NCBI RefSeq assembly: GCF_002933855.1
Contig: NZ_BFAQ01000004.1
Coordinates: 1,050 to 65,049 of the forward strand
Length of the DNA: 64,000 nucleotides
Direction: 5' to 3'
Source of the DNA: Vibrio penaeicida
GTDB taxonomy: Bacteria > Pseudomonadota > Gammaproteobacteria > Enterobacterales > Vibrionaceae
Positions 8,497 through 18,987 of the stretch are shown here, in pieces. How positions within the stretch are numbered: the stretch's first letter is position 1; every line of letters begins with the position of its first letter. The position numbers and the translations under genes were made by a program. Below the pieces are notes generated by a model. The model did not search any database. It worked only from the letters and a program-made list of their open reading frames with translations, and had not been told where the DNA came from.

Positions 8497-11400
8497 ATGA
8501 AATCAATAAGAATGTTGTTTTCCATGTTGTTTCTTATCATGGGAATCGTGTCTGTTGCGATCTTTTCATTGAATCAGGCAAACACGAAATTGCATGAAAA
8601 AACGCAAAGTTTGCAATCTCAGTTGGCGAGCTTCTATCGGTTATCATTGGAATTGAAAGGAAGCTCTGATCACCTAACCAAATTTGCAAGAGCCTATGGT
8701 GCGACAGGCAACGAAAAGTGGAAGGGACTTTTTAACCACGTTTTGGATGTGCGAAATGGTAAGACCCCAATACCAAAGGGAAATCAATACGAGTATTGGG
8801 ATATTGTTTCTATGCAAGAGCAATCGCCTTCATCGGAGTCAGCGTTTAGCGGGCCTACGTTAGTACAAAGGTTAAAAGATTCCGGTATTGAAGCATTTGA
8901 ATTCAGCGAATTGAATAATGCCCTCGCGCTATCGAACGCTTTGGTAGGGCTTGAAGTGGATGCATTTAATGCTATTGAAGGACGGCAGCAAGACCAAAAT
9001 GGGCAATGGGTCTTGACTGGAGTGGGGGACTTAGATCGCGCTCGTTCACTGTTGTACAGCGATCAGTATTTTTCTGAAAAAGCAAAAATAATGGCGGCAA
9101 TTTCCTCAGCCCACAATTCAATTCTTAAGCGGCTTAATTCTGAAATCATGGCAAATGAAGCCGCTATACACTCGAACGAGCAAGTCAGCTTAGTCCTGTT
9201 TTTTGCGTTGATTGCCGCTATTGGTGTGTCGTTTATATTGCTTTGGCGCCTCTATATCAGCCCTCTAAGTAAACTTTCTCAAACGGTCGTCGAAAAAGTA
9301 GAAAACAAAGATTTTTCTTTCACTTTAACCCAACGTGCCTACGGAGATTTACAGTATTTTATTGATAGCTTAAATGTGGTTTTTCATCATATTTCAGAGC
9401 AGCTTAGCAACAATACGTTGGTGAAAGATTTCAACATTGTATTGCGCAACAATGAATCGACGTCCTTGCTGTGCGACCGCGTGACACACTTCTTAATGCA
9501 GCACTTCCCCGTTGAGATGGTCGGCATCTACATTTTCGAAAACAATGCGCTTACACGGATATCCGGTTCAGGTGACGGAGAAAGCCAAAGTACGGTTATT
9601 AAAGAAGAAAGCTCGACGCTTATGGGGGTGACTCGTAGCAAAGAACCCGTGGTAATACGAGAGTTAAATGGGGCGTTCGTGGTGCCTTACAATGGTGGGC
9701 AATTGTCTCTAAATGAAATGTACTATTTGCCTTTGTTGGTAAAGGAAAAAGTGATTGCAGTGATGGAAATTGGGGTAGTGCATAGCCTCGACGACATTCA
9801 TTTACAATGGTTAAACCGAATGCTGAATGACCTATCAATAAGCATTCAATTGAGCCGCAACTTAGAGCTGCAACGCAAAGCCGAACAGAAAGCCTTGGAA
9901 CAGTCTCAACTGAATCAGCAAATCCTAAACGCGACACCAAACCCAATGTACTGCCTGAACAACACTGGTGAGTTTATTACCATTAATAGCCAATTCAGAA
10001 CACTGATGGGATTGAGCGAGGAGCAAATATTAGGCTCGACTCCTAACATGATTTTTGGGGAAACCGTCCCAGAATTTGGTGAACATCACCCAGTTCTTTT
10101 CCAAAAAGAAAGCAATGCCAATTACGAAGTCCAGATTACGCCAGCCAATCAGAAACAGTTAGAAATGTTGGTGTATGAAGCATCTTTCCTTGACAGCCAA
10201 GGTCACGTGAACGGAATTGTGGGGATATTGCTTGACCAAACCGAACGCAAACAAATGGAGAACGCGCTTGTTGAAGCGAAGGAGAGCGCAGATGCAATGA
10301 GCCAAGCCAAAGGAGAGTTTCTTGCCAACATTAGCCACGAAATTCGCACTCCAATGAATGCCATCATGGGGATGGCTCACCTGACGCTAAACACCGAACT
10401 TGATAGCATTCAGGAAAAGTACGTGAATCGAATAAATGATTCCGCGAAAAACCTTCTCGGCATTATTAATGACATTCTCGACTTCTCAAAAATTGAGGCA
10501 GGGAAGCTTGATATTGAGCACATTGATTTCTGTTTGGATGATGTACTGGAAAATGTGGTGTCCATTGTTTCCGTGAAAGCGCAAGAGAAAAACCTTGAAC
10601 TGGTGTTAGACATCGACCCAACGATGCCGATCAACTTAATTGGCGATCCGCTAAGACTCGGGCAGGTTATCGTCAATTTGTGTGGTAACGCAGTGAAATT
10701 TACCCATGAGGGAGAGATTATTGTAAAAGCCACTCTTGATAAACAGGATGATAAGAATGCCGAGATTCGTTTTGTGGTGAGCGATACGGGCGAAGGCATC
10801 CCAGAGGATAAGTTAGCGAAATTATTTGAAGCCTTTACCCAAGCAGACGCGAGCACAACTCGTAAACATGGGGGGACAGGTTTGGGTTTGAATATCAGTA
10901 AACAACTGGTCGAATTGATGGGAGGGGGGCTGACCGTTACTTCAAAAGTGGGTGAAGGTTCTCAGTTTATATTCACCATTCAATGCGGTCTTCAAAGTGC
11001 CAAGATGCGTGATATCTCGGCACCTTTGAAACCAATAAAAGAACGCAAAGCGTTAGTGGTTGATGATAATGATACCGCTAGAGGCATTATGGAAAACCTG
11101 TTGGAAGCGATGGAGTTCAGTGTTACATCGGTAACTAATGGGTACGATGCAATTGAACTGCTTAATACCGAACAGTTCAATATGGTGTTTGCCGATTGGA
11201 ATATGCCGGGGATTAACGGGGTTGAACTGTTAAAGCGCTTGCCGAGAGATGAACGCTTTACCGATTTGAAACGCTTCTTGGTGACTGCATATGGGCGGGA
11301 AGTCGGAGTTGATGAAGAAGCCTCACCGCTAATCGATGGGTTCATACTCAAACCTGTCAACCCTTCCACCTTATTGGATGCCATCATGGATGCGTATGGC

Positions 11401-12498
11401 ATAGAAGCAAAGAACCTCGTCAAACGAAATCGAGCGAAAATAGAAACGCCAGATTTATCTGGCAAGCGTATTTTATTGGTGGAAGATAATGAAATTAATC
11501 AGGAAGTGGCGATAGGACTGCTAGAAAAAACACGATGTGAAGTCACGGTTGCTGAGAACGGTAAAATTGCGTTGGATGCCCTTTCAAAAGAGAATATCGA
11601 CATTGTATTGATGGATATGCAGATGCCCATTATGGATGGCGTTACAGCAACAAAACGAGCACGTGAAGATGGGTATACCTTGCCGATTGTTGCCATGACA
11701 GCTAATGCGATGGCGCAAGACATTGAAACCTGTACTAACGCAGGCATGAATGATCACGTCACCAAACCCATTGACGTATCTAGACTCTACAACGTCCTTA
11801 AGCAATATTTGAATGTACCAGTACTTGCAGAGGAATCTTCAGTTATACCTTCCTCCACATCGTCTTCAAAAACGTCACCTTCTAAAACATCACCAAGCGA
11901 AGGCTCAACAAACACCCACAAAAGCGAAGACATTGGGGGTGTCGATATTGATGACGCGGCCGAAGAGATTGGAATAACACAAGAGCGATATTTGAATTTG
12001 CTCGATTCAATGCTTTCAAATCTTTTAAAAGATTTGAAAGTATTCAGAGAAAAATCAGAGCTAAAAGATTGGGTTTATATAGAAAGATTTGCCCATACCG
12101 TTCGTGGCTCGGCGGGGAATCTAAGAATTTCTGCTCTGGTAGAAATAGCAGAGCGAATCGAGTCTAATGCTAAAGAGAAAAAGGCGATCCCGACGGAGTG
12201 GGTTGATGACATGGACGAGCGAGCTTCTTGTATTCAAAAAGAGCTATTGGCGTATACATCAAAGTATGGAATAAAGAAAGAAGCGGCTGAATTTGATGCG
12301 GATGTAGACCAGGTACTGAGCCAACTAACGGTGGCCATTGAAGGATACGATGCAAGTGCAGTGCAATTAGCTCAGCATTTGTTAGACGCCTCTCCACAAA
12401 ATAAAGAAACGCTTGAAGCGTTAGTCTTAGCCATTGAAAGTTATGATTTTTCAATGGCAGCAACGTTGTTGGAGTCATTCCGAAGCCAGAATCACTAG
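8497..12498 (+). CDS. Hybrid sensor histidine kinase (HAMP-GAF-PAS-HisKA-HATPase-REC-REC-HPt)
   Basis: A 1333-residue inner-membrane phosphorelay kinase of the BarA/TorS architectural type. An N-terminal membrane helix (about residues 7-27) and a second helix (about 230-252) enclose a ~200-residue periplasmic sensor domain. HAMP, GAF and PAS domains follow. The phospho-acceptor His614 sits in [13 protein letters not shown], and the ATPase has the G box [12 protein letters not shown]. There are two receiver domains, with Asp900 (FADWNMPG) and Asp1040 (LMDMQMP). A C-terminal HPt domain carries His1200 ([10 protein letters not shown]). A Ser/Thr-rich linker precedes the HPt. All phosphorelay residues look intact. 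No response regulator is adjacent, so the output protein is unknown. Ribosome site gaaagg lies upstream. Confidence 0.93.
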   Translation: MKSIRMLFSMLFLIMGIVSVAIFSLNQANTKLHEKTQSLQSQLASFYRLSLELKGSSDHLTKFARAYGATGNEKWKGLFNHVLDVRNGKTPIPKGNQYEYWDIVSMQEQSPSSESAFSGPTLVQRLKDSGIEAFEFSELNNALALSNALVGLEVDAFNAIEGRQQDQNGQWVLTGVGDLDRARSLLYSDQYFSEKAKIMAAISSAHNSILKRLNSEIMANEAAIHSNEQVSLVLFFALIAAIGVSFILLWRLYISPLSKLSQTVVEKVENKDFSFTLTQRAYGDLQYFIDSLNVVFHHISEQLSNNTLVKDFNIVLRNNESTSLLCDRVTHFLMQHFPVEMVGIYIFENNALTRISGSGDGESQSTVIKEESSTLMGVTRSKEPVVIRELNGAFVVPYNGGQLSLNEMYYLPLLVKEKVIAVMEIGVVHSLDDIHLQWLNRMLNDLSISIQLSRNLELQRKAEQKALEQSQLNQQILNATPNPMYCLNNTGEFITINSQFRTLMGLSEEQILGSTPNMIFGETVPEFGEHHPVLFQKESNANYEVQITPANQKQLEMLVYEASFLDSQGHVNGIVGILLDQTERKQMENALVEAKESADAMSQAKGEFLANISHEIRTPMNAIMGMAHLTLNTELDSIQEKYVNRINDSAKNLLGIINDILDFSKIEAGKLDIEHIDFCLDDVLENVVSIVSVKAQEKNLELVLDIDPTMPINLIGDPLRLGQVIVNLCGNAVKFTHEGEIIVKATLDKQDDKNAEIRFVVSDTGEGIPEDKLAKLFEAFTQADASTTRKHGGTGLGLNISKQLVELMGGGLTVTSKVGEGSQFIFTIQCGLQSAKMRDISAPLKPIKERKALVVDDNDTARGIMENLLEAMEFSVTSVTNGYDAIELLNTEQFNMVFADWNMPGINGVELLKRLPRDERFTDLKRFLVTAYGREVGVDEEASPLIDGFILKPVNPSTLLDAIMDAYGIEAKNLVKRNRAKIETPDLSGKRILLVEDNEINQEVAIGLLEKTRCEVTVAENGKIALDALSKENIDIVLMDMQMPIMDGVTATKRAREDGYTLPIVAMTANAMAQDIETCTNAGMNDHVTKPIDVSRLYNVLKQYLNVPVLAEESSVIPSSTSSSKTSPSKTSPSEGSTNTHKSEDIGGVDIDDAAEEIGITQERYLNLLDSMLSNLLKDLKVFREKSELKDWVYIERFAHTVRGSAGNLRISALVEIAERIESNAKEKKAIPTEWVDDMDERASCIQKELLAYTSKYGIKKEAAEFDADVDQVLSQLTVAIEGYDASAVQLAQHLLDASPQNKETLEALVLAIESYDFSMAATLLESFRSQNH

Positions 12499-12533
12499 CG
12501 GTTAATAAAAAACCAACACGTTAGAAAACATAA

Positions 12534-12568
12534 AAAGTAAACGGAGCATCCTGTGCTCCGTTTACTTT
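12534..12568. terminator. Bidirectional terminator between convergent genes
   Basis: A perfect 15-base stem (12534-12548 pairs with 12554-12568) with a 5-base loop TCCTG lies between the sensor-kinase stop and the YtoQ gene on the other strand. The arms begin with AAAG and end with CTTT, so it can act in both directions. Confidence 0.8.
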
Positions 12569-12600
12569 CCTACTAGGTTTAACAGACCTATTTCTGAAGC

Positions 12601-12632
12601 GAGAAGATACTTAAGTGAGAAGGTACTTAAGT
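12601..12632. repeat. 16-nt tandem duplication across the ytoQ stop codon
   Basis: GAGAAGATACTTAAGT (12601-12616) is followed directly by GAGAAGGTACTTAAGT (12617-12632), 15 of 16 bases identical. On the coding (minus) strand this duplicates the last codons and stop region of the YtoQ-family gene, whose stop is at 12611-12613. Confidence 0.85.
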
Positions 12633-13048
12633 ATTTCGACTACTTGGCTTGGTGATGTTGCCCAAGCCTGAGCCGAGGCATCCACTTCTTTCAGTGGATG
12701 AATAAGTGCCTCATCGTGCAATGTTATATAGGGTTTACCTAACGCTGCACAGTAGCCAGCATCAAATGCAGCATTCCACTGACGATACTTTTCACCAAAA
12801 CGAATCACCGCCAAGTCGCACTTCTCAATGGCGTTCTTAGTGCGAATTGCATTCACTTTTGCCGATTTGTGATCACGCCAGAAGCCATTGTCTTCGGGGC
12901 CAAGTACATCGCCAGCGGCATCGCTTGATTCATGATGAGTCACAGCGGAAGAGAAGGTGATCTCTAACCCCGCATCACGGCATTGCTCGATTATTTGATC
13001 TCGCCAATCTGTATGTATTTCACCTGAAAGATAAACGTTAAAACTCAT
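12611..13048 (-). CDS. YtoQ family protein
   Basis: A 145-residue soluble protein matching the YtoQ family (opening NVYLSGEIHTDWRDQI, later FWRDHKSAKVNAIRTKN). The fold resembles nucleoside 2-deoxyribosyltransferases, with a Rossmann-like start and a conserved Asp/Arg-rich middle, but the reaction is not known. The ribosome site AAGGAAG lies 7 bases before the ATG. It is the second gene of a pair with the DUF418 membrane protein (9-base gap). The last codons are duplicated downstream (see the 16-nt repeat). Confidence 0.85.
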   Translation of the reverse strand: MSFNVYLSGEIHTDWRDQIIEQCRDAGLEITFSSAVTHHESSDAAGDVLGPEDNGFWRDHKSAKVNAIRTKNAIEKCDLAVIRFGEKYRQWNAAFDAGYCAALGKPYITLHDEALIHPLKEVDASAQAWATSPSQVVEILKYLLT

Positions 13049-13057
13049 AATTCTTCC

Positions 13058-14197
13058 TTAATGTGCAGGTATTAACTGCTTTTTTACTTGGCTTCGAGTG
13101 TACGCTTTTCTCCAAATGTATTCCAAAGGACCTTGTTTAAAGACCTTCAAGTACAGATGGGCAACAACAATCTGCACAACGGTGTACGCAAGTGCAATGA
13201 GGATATAATCCAATCGAGTTGCGGTTAAATGGAACTCGGTGAATGTCCAGCGCAACAGTATGGCCATAACAATCGACTGTGATATATACAGGCTGAAAGC
13301 AAGCTTACCAGGCGCAGCAAATACCTGAAGAACGGTGTTTCGGTTGGCGACGAGTTTGACGATCGCGTGAGCATAGATAAGTGCGACAAAAATCGCAGAG
13401 ACACTGGCGACAATCGCTCCAAGCTCTGCCGTTTGATTTGGAAGGTATATGCGTAGAGCCAAGTCTAACGCCGTAAAGAATATGCCTCCAAGTGCGACTA
13501 AGCGGAACGTTTTTTTATCAAAACCTTTGAAGAAAAAACCAACTCGAAATAAGAAAGCCCCGAGCATCATCAAGCCAGCTACTTGCCAGAATATCCAAAG
13601 AGGTGACGTTAATACAATAACGAGTGCAACCCCGCCCTGAATGAGCATCTGTATGCCATAGGAACCGAACCATAGGTCATACACTTCCATGAATTCTGGT
13701 GATCCTTGAACCAGTGGTGGTTCTTCAAAGAAAAGAAACGCAAAGGCGATACTGAGGTTCAGCACACCACCGATGATCAAATATCGGTAAGACTTCTTAA
13801 GGAGTTTTCTCAGCGGAAGATCAAGTGATTTCAAGACAAAAAGAGCCGTTACCCCATAAAGCAATAATACATCACCACCGAAAATGAACAGGCCGTGCAG
13901 TAAACCAAATAGCATCAGCCATTTCATTCTTGGTTTAATTGCGTCCTTTGGGGAAACTTTTTTCTTTTTGTATGAGCGATATTGAATCGCTAAACCAACA
14001 CCAAAAAGTAGGCAGAATAAGGTTCGAAAGCGACCATCAAAAAATACACTACTAAACAAATTTATGAAGGTGTCACTGATGGGAGGTAACTCGGGAGAAA
14101 CGTATCCGGCGGCAAAAAAGCCGTGGTAATAGATGTTCATAAACAGGATCCCCAAAATGGCGATCCCTCGTAATATATCGATGGACTGAATACGCAC
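13058..14197 (-). CDS. DUF418 family multi-pass membrane protein (YeiB-like)
   Basis: A 379-residue inner-membrane protein. The start RIQSIDILRGIAILGILFMN is the family hallmark. The N-terminal half resembles the acyltransferase-3/heparan acetyltransferase-like membrane fold, and the C-terminal DUF418 region (about 220-370) holds further membrane helices. Roughly ten membrane segments can be seen. The start codon is GTG (14195-14197 on the minus strand), supported by AAGGAT eight bases upstream. It is followed by ytoQ. Function unknown; an envelope transport or acyl-modification role has been suggested for the family. Confidence 0.85.
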   Translation of the reverse strand: MRIQSIDILRGIAILGILFMNIYYHGFFAAGYVSPELPPISDTFINLFSSVFFDGRFRTLFCLLFGVGLAIQYRSYKKKKVSPKDAIKPRMKWLMLFGLLHGLFIFGGDVLLLYGVTALFVLKSLDLPLRKLLKKSYRYLIIGGVLNLSIAFAFLFFEEPPLVQGSPEFMEVYDLWFGSYGIQMLIQGGVALVIVLTSPLWIFWQVAGLMMLGAFLFRVGFFFKGFDKKTFRLVALGGIFFTALDLALRIYLPNQTAELGAIVASVSAIFVALIYAHAIVKLVANRNTVLQVFAAPGKLAFSLYISQSIVMAILLRWTFTEFHLTATRLDYILIALAYTVVQIVVAHLYLKVFKQGPLEYIWRKAYTRSQVKKQLIPAH

Positions 14198-14394
14198 GTT
14201 AATATCCTTACTGACTTTTTAACTTCATTATCTAAGCAAGCACAGGTTTGCTATGTGTCACAAACGAAACTATATGCGTTGTGACGCAATTATTTGTGTT
14301 TGCTTAGGGCTAAAACGTAGCAAGTGAAAGGTTAATACACCCTAAAGCTGAAAAAATTGGTAAAGCTGTAAAAGTGGTTCAGTCAGTTTGAGTA

Positions 14395-14877
14395 CTAGGA
14401 CTCAGCAAGATCCAGTAGTGCTTTCCCTGTTAATCTGTAGCCGACCCATTCACTTTGAGGCTTCGCCCCAAGAGATTCATAGAAGTCGATTGCAGGTTGA
14501 TTCCAGTCCAATACATTCCATTCAAATCGACCACAATCTTTTGCAACAGCAACCTGCGCCAAATGTTTAAGAATGTGTTTTCCTGCCCCGGTGCCGCGTG
14601 CATCGGGTGTAACATACAGATCTTCTAGGTATAAGCCGTATTTCCCTACCCAAGTTGAGTAGTTAAAAAAGTAAACGGCAAATCCGACTGCTTGTCCATC
14701 AAGTTCACAGATGAGAGCGTAAGTTGTGGATCCTGCTCCAAAAATGGTTTCTCGAATGCTTTGTTCCGTGGCTTGGACTTCATGCTCCGCTTTTTCATAG
14801 CGCGCAAGCTCACGAATAAATTGAACGATAAGACTGGAATCTTCAGCCACAGCTTTGCGAATGGAGAATTGAGTCAT
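14395..14877 (-). CDS. GNAT family N-acetyltransferase, diamine-acetyltransferase-like
   Basis: 160 residues covering a complete GNAT domain. The acetyl-CoA pyrophosphate loop is the R/Q-x-x-G-x-G/A-type motif ARGTGAGKHIL near residue 97. The core EDLYVTPDARG and the downstream FEWNVLDWNQPAIDFYESLGA are typical of spermidine/spermine or thialysine acetyltransferase-like members. Substrate is therefore probably a small amine, but not certain. A monocistronic gene, with about 200 bases to the DUF418 gene downstream and 229 bases to the divergent peptidase gene. Confidence 0.85.
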   Translation of the reverse strand: MTQFSIRKAVAEDSSLIVQFIRELARYEKAEHEVQATEQSIRETIFGAGSTTYALICELDGQAVGFAVYFFNYSTWVGKYGLYLEDLYVTPDARGTGAGKHILKHLAQVAVAKDCGRFEWNVLDWNQPAIDFYESLGAKPQSEWVGYRLTGKALLDLAES

Positions 14878-15106
14878 TGTTATCTAATCCCTTAAATACT
14901 GATTCCCTGATAACAACTAATGGGGGGATATAGTTGTAATTTCAAGTGGGGAAATGAAATAAAAACTTATTATTCAGTATCTTATGTGGTTGTGTTTGAG
15001 GCTTTTAGTCATAGGTTTCTCAAAATACTCGTTTAGCTCACTATTTTAGCGGTGCTCTCCGTGCGATAATTCCGCGCAAATAAATACAACCGCTTGAAGG
15101 ATCAAC

Positions 15107-16954
15107 ATGTCGGCAACTGCATACCTAAACGACTTGAACCAACGTTATCTGGCTATTCACCGCACTAAAGAAGATTTTTTCTGGGAAACGTACATGGGCA
15201 TCAGTGATGACCACGAAGGTTCTTCTAAAGCACAAACCGAGTGGACTCAATTTCTGAGCCAAGCATCGCAAATTGGTGAAATCAATCAACAGCTCGACGC
15301 CGCCGAGAACATCAGCGATGCGCAAGAAAAACAAAGCACAATAGCTGGTCTTAAAGGTTGGCTTGCTACGTTTAAAGCCCACGCGATTGAAGGCGAAAAG
15401 AGTCAACAACTAAAAGCGGATTTGATCAAGTTTGAGTTCGACCTATTTGAGCGTAACCAAAACCACGCACTGACCTATGTTGATGAGCATGGCAAATCTG
15501 TAGAAGGTTCATTGCCTGTGGTTGGCGCTGCTGTTCGCGCGAATGAAAACGAAAACGTTCGACAGTCGGCTCATTCCGCTTTTCTGGATCTAGAGCAATG
15601 GTTACTCAACAATGGTTTCATTGAGCTGGTGAAGCGTCGCAATGAGTTTGCTCGCTCTCTTGGGCACAAGACCTTTTTTGATTACTCCATCCTAAAAATG
15701 GAGAAAATGACCACGCAAGAGCTGTTCAGCGTTTTAGACGACTTTGAAGCTCGTACGCGTGAAGCTCACCTCAACAGCTTGAAAAACCTGGCGGTTGAGA
15801 AAGGGGAAAGTGCACTGTCGGGCTATAACTTCATCTACTCATTTGCGGGTGATGCGATGCGTGATTTGGACCCGTACGTTCCGTTCTCCAAGTCTTTACG
15901 CCGTTGGGTGGAATCATTTGGCCGTTTGAATATCGAATATTCAGACGCTGAGCTCACGCTGGATTTATTGGATAGAAAAGGCAAATACCCGAATGGCTTC
16001 TGTCATGGTCCTGTTCCCTCTTTTTACAATCAAGACCAGTGGGTTCCAGCTCAAGTCAACTTCACCAGTAATGCAAAGCCAGACCAAGTTGGCAGTGGAT
16101 ATGATGGCATTAATACCTTGTTCCACGAAGGTGGACACGCTGCCCATTTTGCCAATGTGAAGCTGAATGCGCCGTGTTTTTCACAAGAATTCGCACCCAC
16201 TTCTATGGCGTATGCCGAAACGCAGTCTATGTTCTGTGATAGCTTGCTGACAGATGCCGATTGGCTTAAGCAGTATGCGCTCGATAACGATGGCAACCCA
16301 GTTCCAGATGAGCTCATCAAGACGATGATTGATAGCCGCCAGCCTTTTAAAGCGTATGAAGAACGCAGCATTCTTGTTGTGCCTTATTTTGAAAGAGCGC
16401 TTTATGAGTTGACCGATGAAGAGCTGACGCCTGAAAACATCACTCAGTTAGCTCGTGACTGTGAAAAGAACATTCTTGGACTAGAGTGTAGCCCGCGTCC
16501 ATTGCTTGCGATTCCTCACTTGTTGTCGGATGAGTCAGCATGTGCTTACCAGGGTTACCTATTGGCTCACATGGCGGTGTACCAGACGCGAGCATATTTT
16601 ACTGAGAAATTCGGCTATTTAACGGATAACCCAGAAATTGGTCCGCTCCTAGCCAAGCATTACTGGCATGGTGGCAACAGCACGTCTCACAACGACACCA
16701 TTGTAAGCTTGACTGGCGAAGGCTTTAACGCGAAATACCTAGCCGACGTGTGTAACTTGTCGGTGGATGAAGCGTGGCAAGAAGAACAAAAGAAAATCAA
16801 AGGTTTAGCAACGCGTGATCGCGCTAATGTATTTTCCTTGCAAGCCAAAATAAAAGTAGTAGACGGTGATAAAGAGCTTGCTTCCAATGCAAGTTCTGAC
16901 GCGGAAATGTGCGATGCTTTTGAAGCGTATATTGTCAAAAACTACGGTCGATAA
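15107..16954 (+). CDS. M3 family metallopeptidase (thimet/oligopeptidase type)
   Basis: A 615-residue cytoplasmic zinc peptidase with the HExxH signature HEGGH at residues 340-344 (LFHEGGHAAHFANV). The third ligand is expected in the downstream YAETQSMFCDSLL region. The family cleaves short peptides. Length fits oligoendopeptidase F/M3-like enzymes. There is no signal peptide. The gene starts with ATG after AAGGATCAAC and is followed by a bidirectional terminator shared with the convergent RidA operon. Monocistronic. Confidence 0.88.
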   Translation: MSATAYLNDLNQRYLAIHRTKEDFFWETYMGISDDHEGSSKAQTEWTQFLSQASQIGEINQQLDAAENISDAQEKQSTIAGLKGWLATFKAHAIEGEKSQQLKADLIKFEFDLFERNQNHALTYVDEHGKSVEGSLPVVGAAVRANENENVRQSAHSAFLDLEQWLLNNGFIELVKRRNEFARSLGHKTFFDYSILKMEKMTTQELFSVLDDFEARTREAHLNSLKNLAVEKGESALSGYNFIYSFAGDAMRDLDPYVPFSKSLRRWVESFGRLNIEYSDAELTLDLLDRKGKYPNGFCHGPVPSFYNQDQWVPAQVNFTSNAKPDQVGSGYDGINTLFHEGGHAAHFANVKLNAPCFSQEFAPTSMAYAETQSMFCDSLLTDADWLKQYALDNDGNPVPDELIKTMIDSRQPFKAYEERSILVVPYFERALYELTDEELTPENITQLARDCEKNILGLECSPRPLLAIPHLLSDESACAYQGYLLAHMAVYQTRAYFTEKFGYLTDNPEIGPLLAKHYWHGGNSTSHNDTIVSLTGEGFNAKYLADVCNLSVDEAWQEEQKKIKGLATRDRANVFSLQAKIKVVDGDKELASNASSDAEMCDAFEAYIVKNYGR

Positions 16955-17005
16955 TTTCCACGATACTTAACTCTGACGGTTGATAACAAAATCGGAAAGA
17001 AACAC

Positions 17006-17033
17006 AAAGAGCCAGTTTTTACTGGCTCTTTTT
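17006..17033. terminator. Bidirectional terminator
   Basis: AAAGAGCCAGT (17006-17016), loop TTTT, ACTGGCTCTTT (17021-17031), then more T. It lies between the M3 peptidase and the convergent RidA-family gene. Confidence 0.85.
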
Positions 17034-17071
17034 ACTCACTTTTTTATATAAATGATTAAACCGTGTCTTTT

Positions 17072-17455
17072 CTAAATGGCTATCGTTGCCTCAACCTCAG
17101 CTTTCAAATCTGGGTGAAATAGTCCTGCTACCTGTACAAGAGAGCTCGCCGGATATTGCCCACCGTAGATTTCAGTTAGTGCTTCACGTGCGAGAGGTAA
17201 GTCCTTTAAATCATTAATAAAAATCGTGACTTTGATCAGGCTACCCAAATTCGATTGGTGCTGATTAGCTATGATGGAAAGCTGCTGGAAAATATCCTTT
17301 AGCTGGAGCCCAATATTTTCTGTTTGCGCTGCACTGCCAAACGCGGTAAAGCCAGAAGTGTAAAGGGTTTGGTTATGCTCAATGGCATGGACATAGGGGC
17401 CGACAGTATCACCTAGCTTTGGGTAATGATGTCGAATAAGCCTTGAGTCAGACAT
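17072..17455 (-). CDS. RidA/YjgF family protein lacking the conserved active-site arginine
   Basis: A 127-residue member of the Rid superfamily, trimeric proteins of which the RidA branch hydrolyses reactive enamine/imine intermediates. The family core is clear (LYTSGFTAFG, GSLIKVTIFINDL, YPASSLVQVAGL). The position equal to Arg105 of E. coli RidA (motif PARS) reads PASS here (Ser104), so the canonical deaminase chemistry is doubtful and it may belong to another Rid branch. It has a very good ribosome site (AAAGGAGGG). The start overlaps the end of the DUF2798 gene by 8 bases, and it is the last gene of a three-gene operon under a divergent LysR regulator. Confidence 0.88.
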   Translation of the reverse strand: MSDSRLIRHHYPKLGDTVGPYVHAIEHNQTLYTSGFTAFGSAAQTENIGLQLKDIFQQLSIIANQHQSNLGSLIKVTIFINDLKDLPLAREALTEIYGGQYPASSLVQVAGLFHPDLKAEVEATIAI

Positions 17456-17687
17456 GTTGCCCTCCTTTGATTAATGACAGGTTGGATAATTTTTGAGTGA
17501 GTGTTTGAATTGTGGGTCCTAGCGCAATGGATATGGCAGCGGCAGCGGGCCAAGCCAAAAGAAACGCTGTTCTCCAAGACGTAAAGAAATGTTCCTGAAA
17601 CCCAAGGTTGAGCCACGTTACCCAAAGCGTCATCATGCTCGATAACACCAAGGACATCAGCAAACCAAAAATAATTCGATGCTTCAT
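17448..17687 (-). CDS. DUF2798 small membrane protein
   Basis: 79 residues with two membrane helices (about 5-25 and 41-63), separated by a short loop with WVTWLNLGF, as in DUF2798 proteins. Middle gene of the monooxygenase/DUF2798/RidA operon. Its ribosome site AAGGGGG lies close to the ATG and its 3' end overlaps the RidA gene. No biochemical role is known for the family. Confidence 0.8.
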   Translation of the reverse strand: MKHRIIFGLLMSLVLSSMMTLWVTWLNLGFQEHFFTSWRTAFLLAWPAAAAISIALGPTIQTLTQKLSNLSLIKGGQHV

Positions 17688-17697
17688 CTTTGCCCCC

Positions 17698-17988
17698 TTA
17701 CTCCGAAAGCGAGTAAAGTTTTTCGATATAATCGACCTGAGTGAGATTCTTTTCTAAGAATGCTTTTGTATGGGGTTGCTCGAAATGATTTTTTAAATCT
17801 TCTTCGCTGTCCCAGCGTTCCCATAAAGTGAACTTGTTCGTTTCATCTTTATTTTCCAGAAGCTCAAAATGCTGACAACCAGACTCTTTGATAGTGGCAG
17901 CTACAAGCTTACGTGCTTCTTCTAAAACATATTCCCTTGGTGCGTCACTGGAAAGTGATAGACCTGCACTTACGCATAGTGTTTTCAT
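17698..17988 (-). CDS. Antibiotic-biosynthesis-monooxygenase (ABM) domain protein, YgiN-like
   Basis: A 96-residue single-domain protein with the dimeric ferredoxin-like ABM fold. The signature FTLWERWDSEEDLKNHFEQPHTKAF is seen around residues 52-76. Relatives are quinol monooxygenases (YgiN) or heme-degrading enzymes that need no cofactor. First gene of the operon, with ribosome site AAGGGA, and divergent from a LysR gene only 99 bases away. The set of ABM monooxygenase, DUF2798 and RidA-like protein suggests handling of a reactive or quinone-like small molecule (inference). Confidence 0.82.
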   Translation of the reverse strand: MKTLCVSAGLSLSSDAPREYVLEEARKLVAATIKESGCQHFELLENKDETNKFTLWERWDSEEDLKNHFEQPHTKAFLEKNLTQVDYIEKLYSLSE

Positions 17989-18071
17989 GCTTTTCCCTTA
18001 CTGGTTTGAATTCCAATAAAAGAGTAGATAATTCCATAAAAGATGAATATGGTTAAAAAATGAATCACCAA

Positions 18072-18084
18072 TTCCATTAATGAA
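18072..18084. promoter_or_regulatory. Candidate LysR-type operator
   Basis: TTCCATTAATGAA fits the T-N11-A pattern with TTC/GAA arms. It lies just in front of the LysR start (18088), in the short region shared with the divergent ABM operon. Only the pattern supports it. Confidence 0.3.
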
Positions 18085-18087
18085 ATT

Positions 18088-18987
18088 ATGCTTGATGACA
18101 TTGCTTTGTTTATTCACATCGTTAGAGCGCAAGGGCTTGTGGGCGCCTCTAAAGTTTTGAACATCCCTCCGGCCACCGTGACGCGTCGGCTTAAAAAATT
18201 GGAGGAGCAAGTAGGCTGCCAGCTTATTCATCGATCTGCGCGTCAGTTCCGGTTAACGGCGGAAGGTGAGGTGTATTACCAGTCTTTTTCAGATTTAGTC
18301 TCTGAATTTGAAGTGAAAACACGAGGGTTGAGCCACGAACTTGAATCAATGAATGGTTCATTAACCGTGTTGGCTCCGACCAATATTTCGATAGGTTTTA
18401 TTCAGCCTATGTGGACGGAGTTTGCTAAAAAATACCCAGATATTCTGTTGGATCTGAAGCTGAACAACGACAACAAAGACATTATCGAAGAACAAGCAGA
18501 CATCGCGCTACGTGCTGGTCCTCAAAAAGATTCGAGGCTTTATCAGGTTAAAGCTGGAACAATTTCAACATTGTTGGTTGCATCACCGAGGTATCTAGCT
18601 GAAAGTGCACCGCTTAATGATCTCGACGATCTCTATCATCATCGCTGCATTACAGTGGCTCATTTACCCGTCTGGAAGTTTAAAAATAAAAGGACGGGGG
18701 AATTGGCTACTATTCGCCAAAACTCGTCTTTAAAGGTGGACGACATTAATCTTGCTAGTCAGTTTGCTCGTGATGGGCTTGGGCTGGCTTTGTTGCCGGT
18801 AACTGAAGTGCATCATCTCCTACGCAGTGGTGAGCTGTGTACGCCACTGGCTGATTGGCTAGGACCACAGCGCGATTTGTATTTGATATGGCCGAGTGGG
18901 CGGCTGCTTGGAGCAAAAGCCCGAGCATTTAAAGAGCACGCACAGCAATACATTGGACATGCTCTCACCTCATTAACGTCATTTTAA
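18088..18987 (+). CDS. LysR family transcriptional regulator
   Basis: 299 residues. The N-terminal winged helix-turn-helix spans about residues 1-62 (FIHIVRAQGLVGASKVLNI, then TVTRRLKKLEEQVGCQL), followed by a substrate-binding domain of the periplasmic-binding-protein type. It begins 99 bases from the divergent ABM/DUF2798/RidA operon and is the obvious candidate for its regulator. It resembles the large LysR group often found beside small oxidoreductase genes. Inducer unknown. Confidence 0.9.
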   Translation: MLDDIALFIHIVRAQGLVGASKVLNIPPATVTRRLKKLEEQVGCQLIHRSARQFRLTAEGEVYYQSFSDLVSEFEVKTRGLSHELESMNGSLTVLAPTNISIGFIQPMWTEFAKKYPDILLDLKLNNDNKDIIEEQADIALRAGPQKDSRLYQVKAGTISTLLVASPRYLAESAPLNDLDDLYHHRCITVAHLPVWKFKNKRTGELATIRQNSSLKVDDINLASQFARDGLGLALLPVTEVHHLLRSGELCTPLADWLGPQRDLYLIWPSGRLLGAKARAFKEHAQQYIGHALTSLTSF

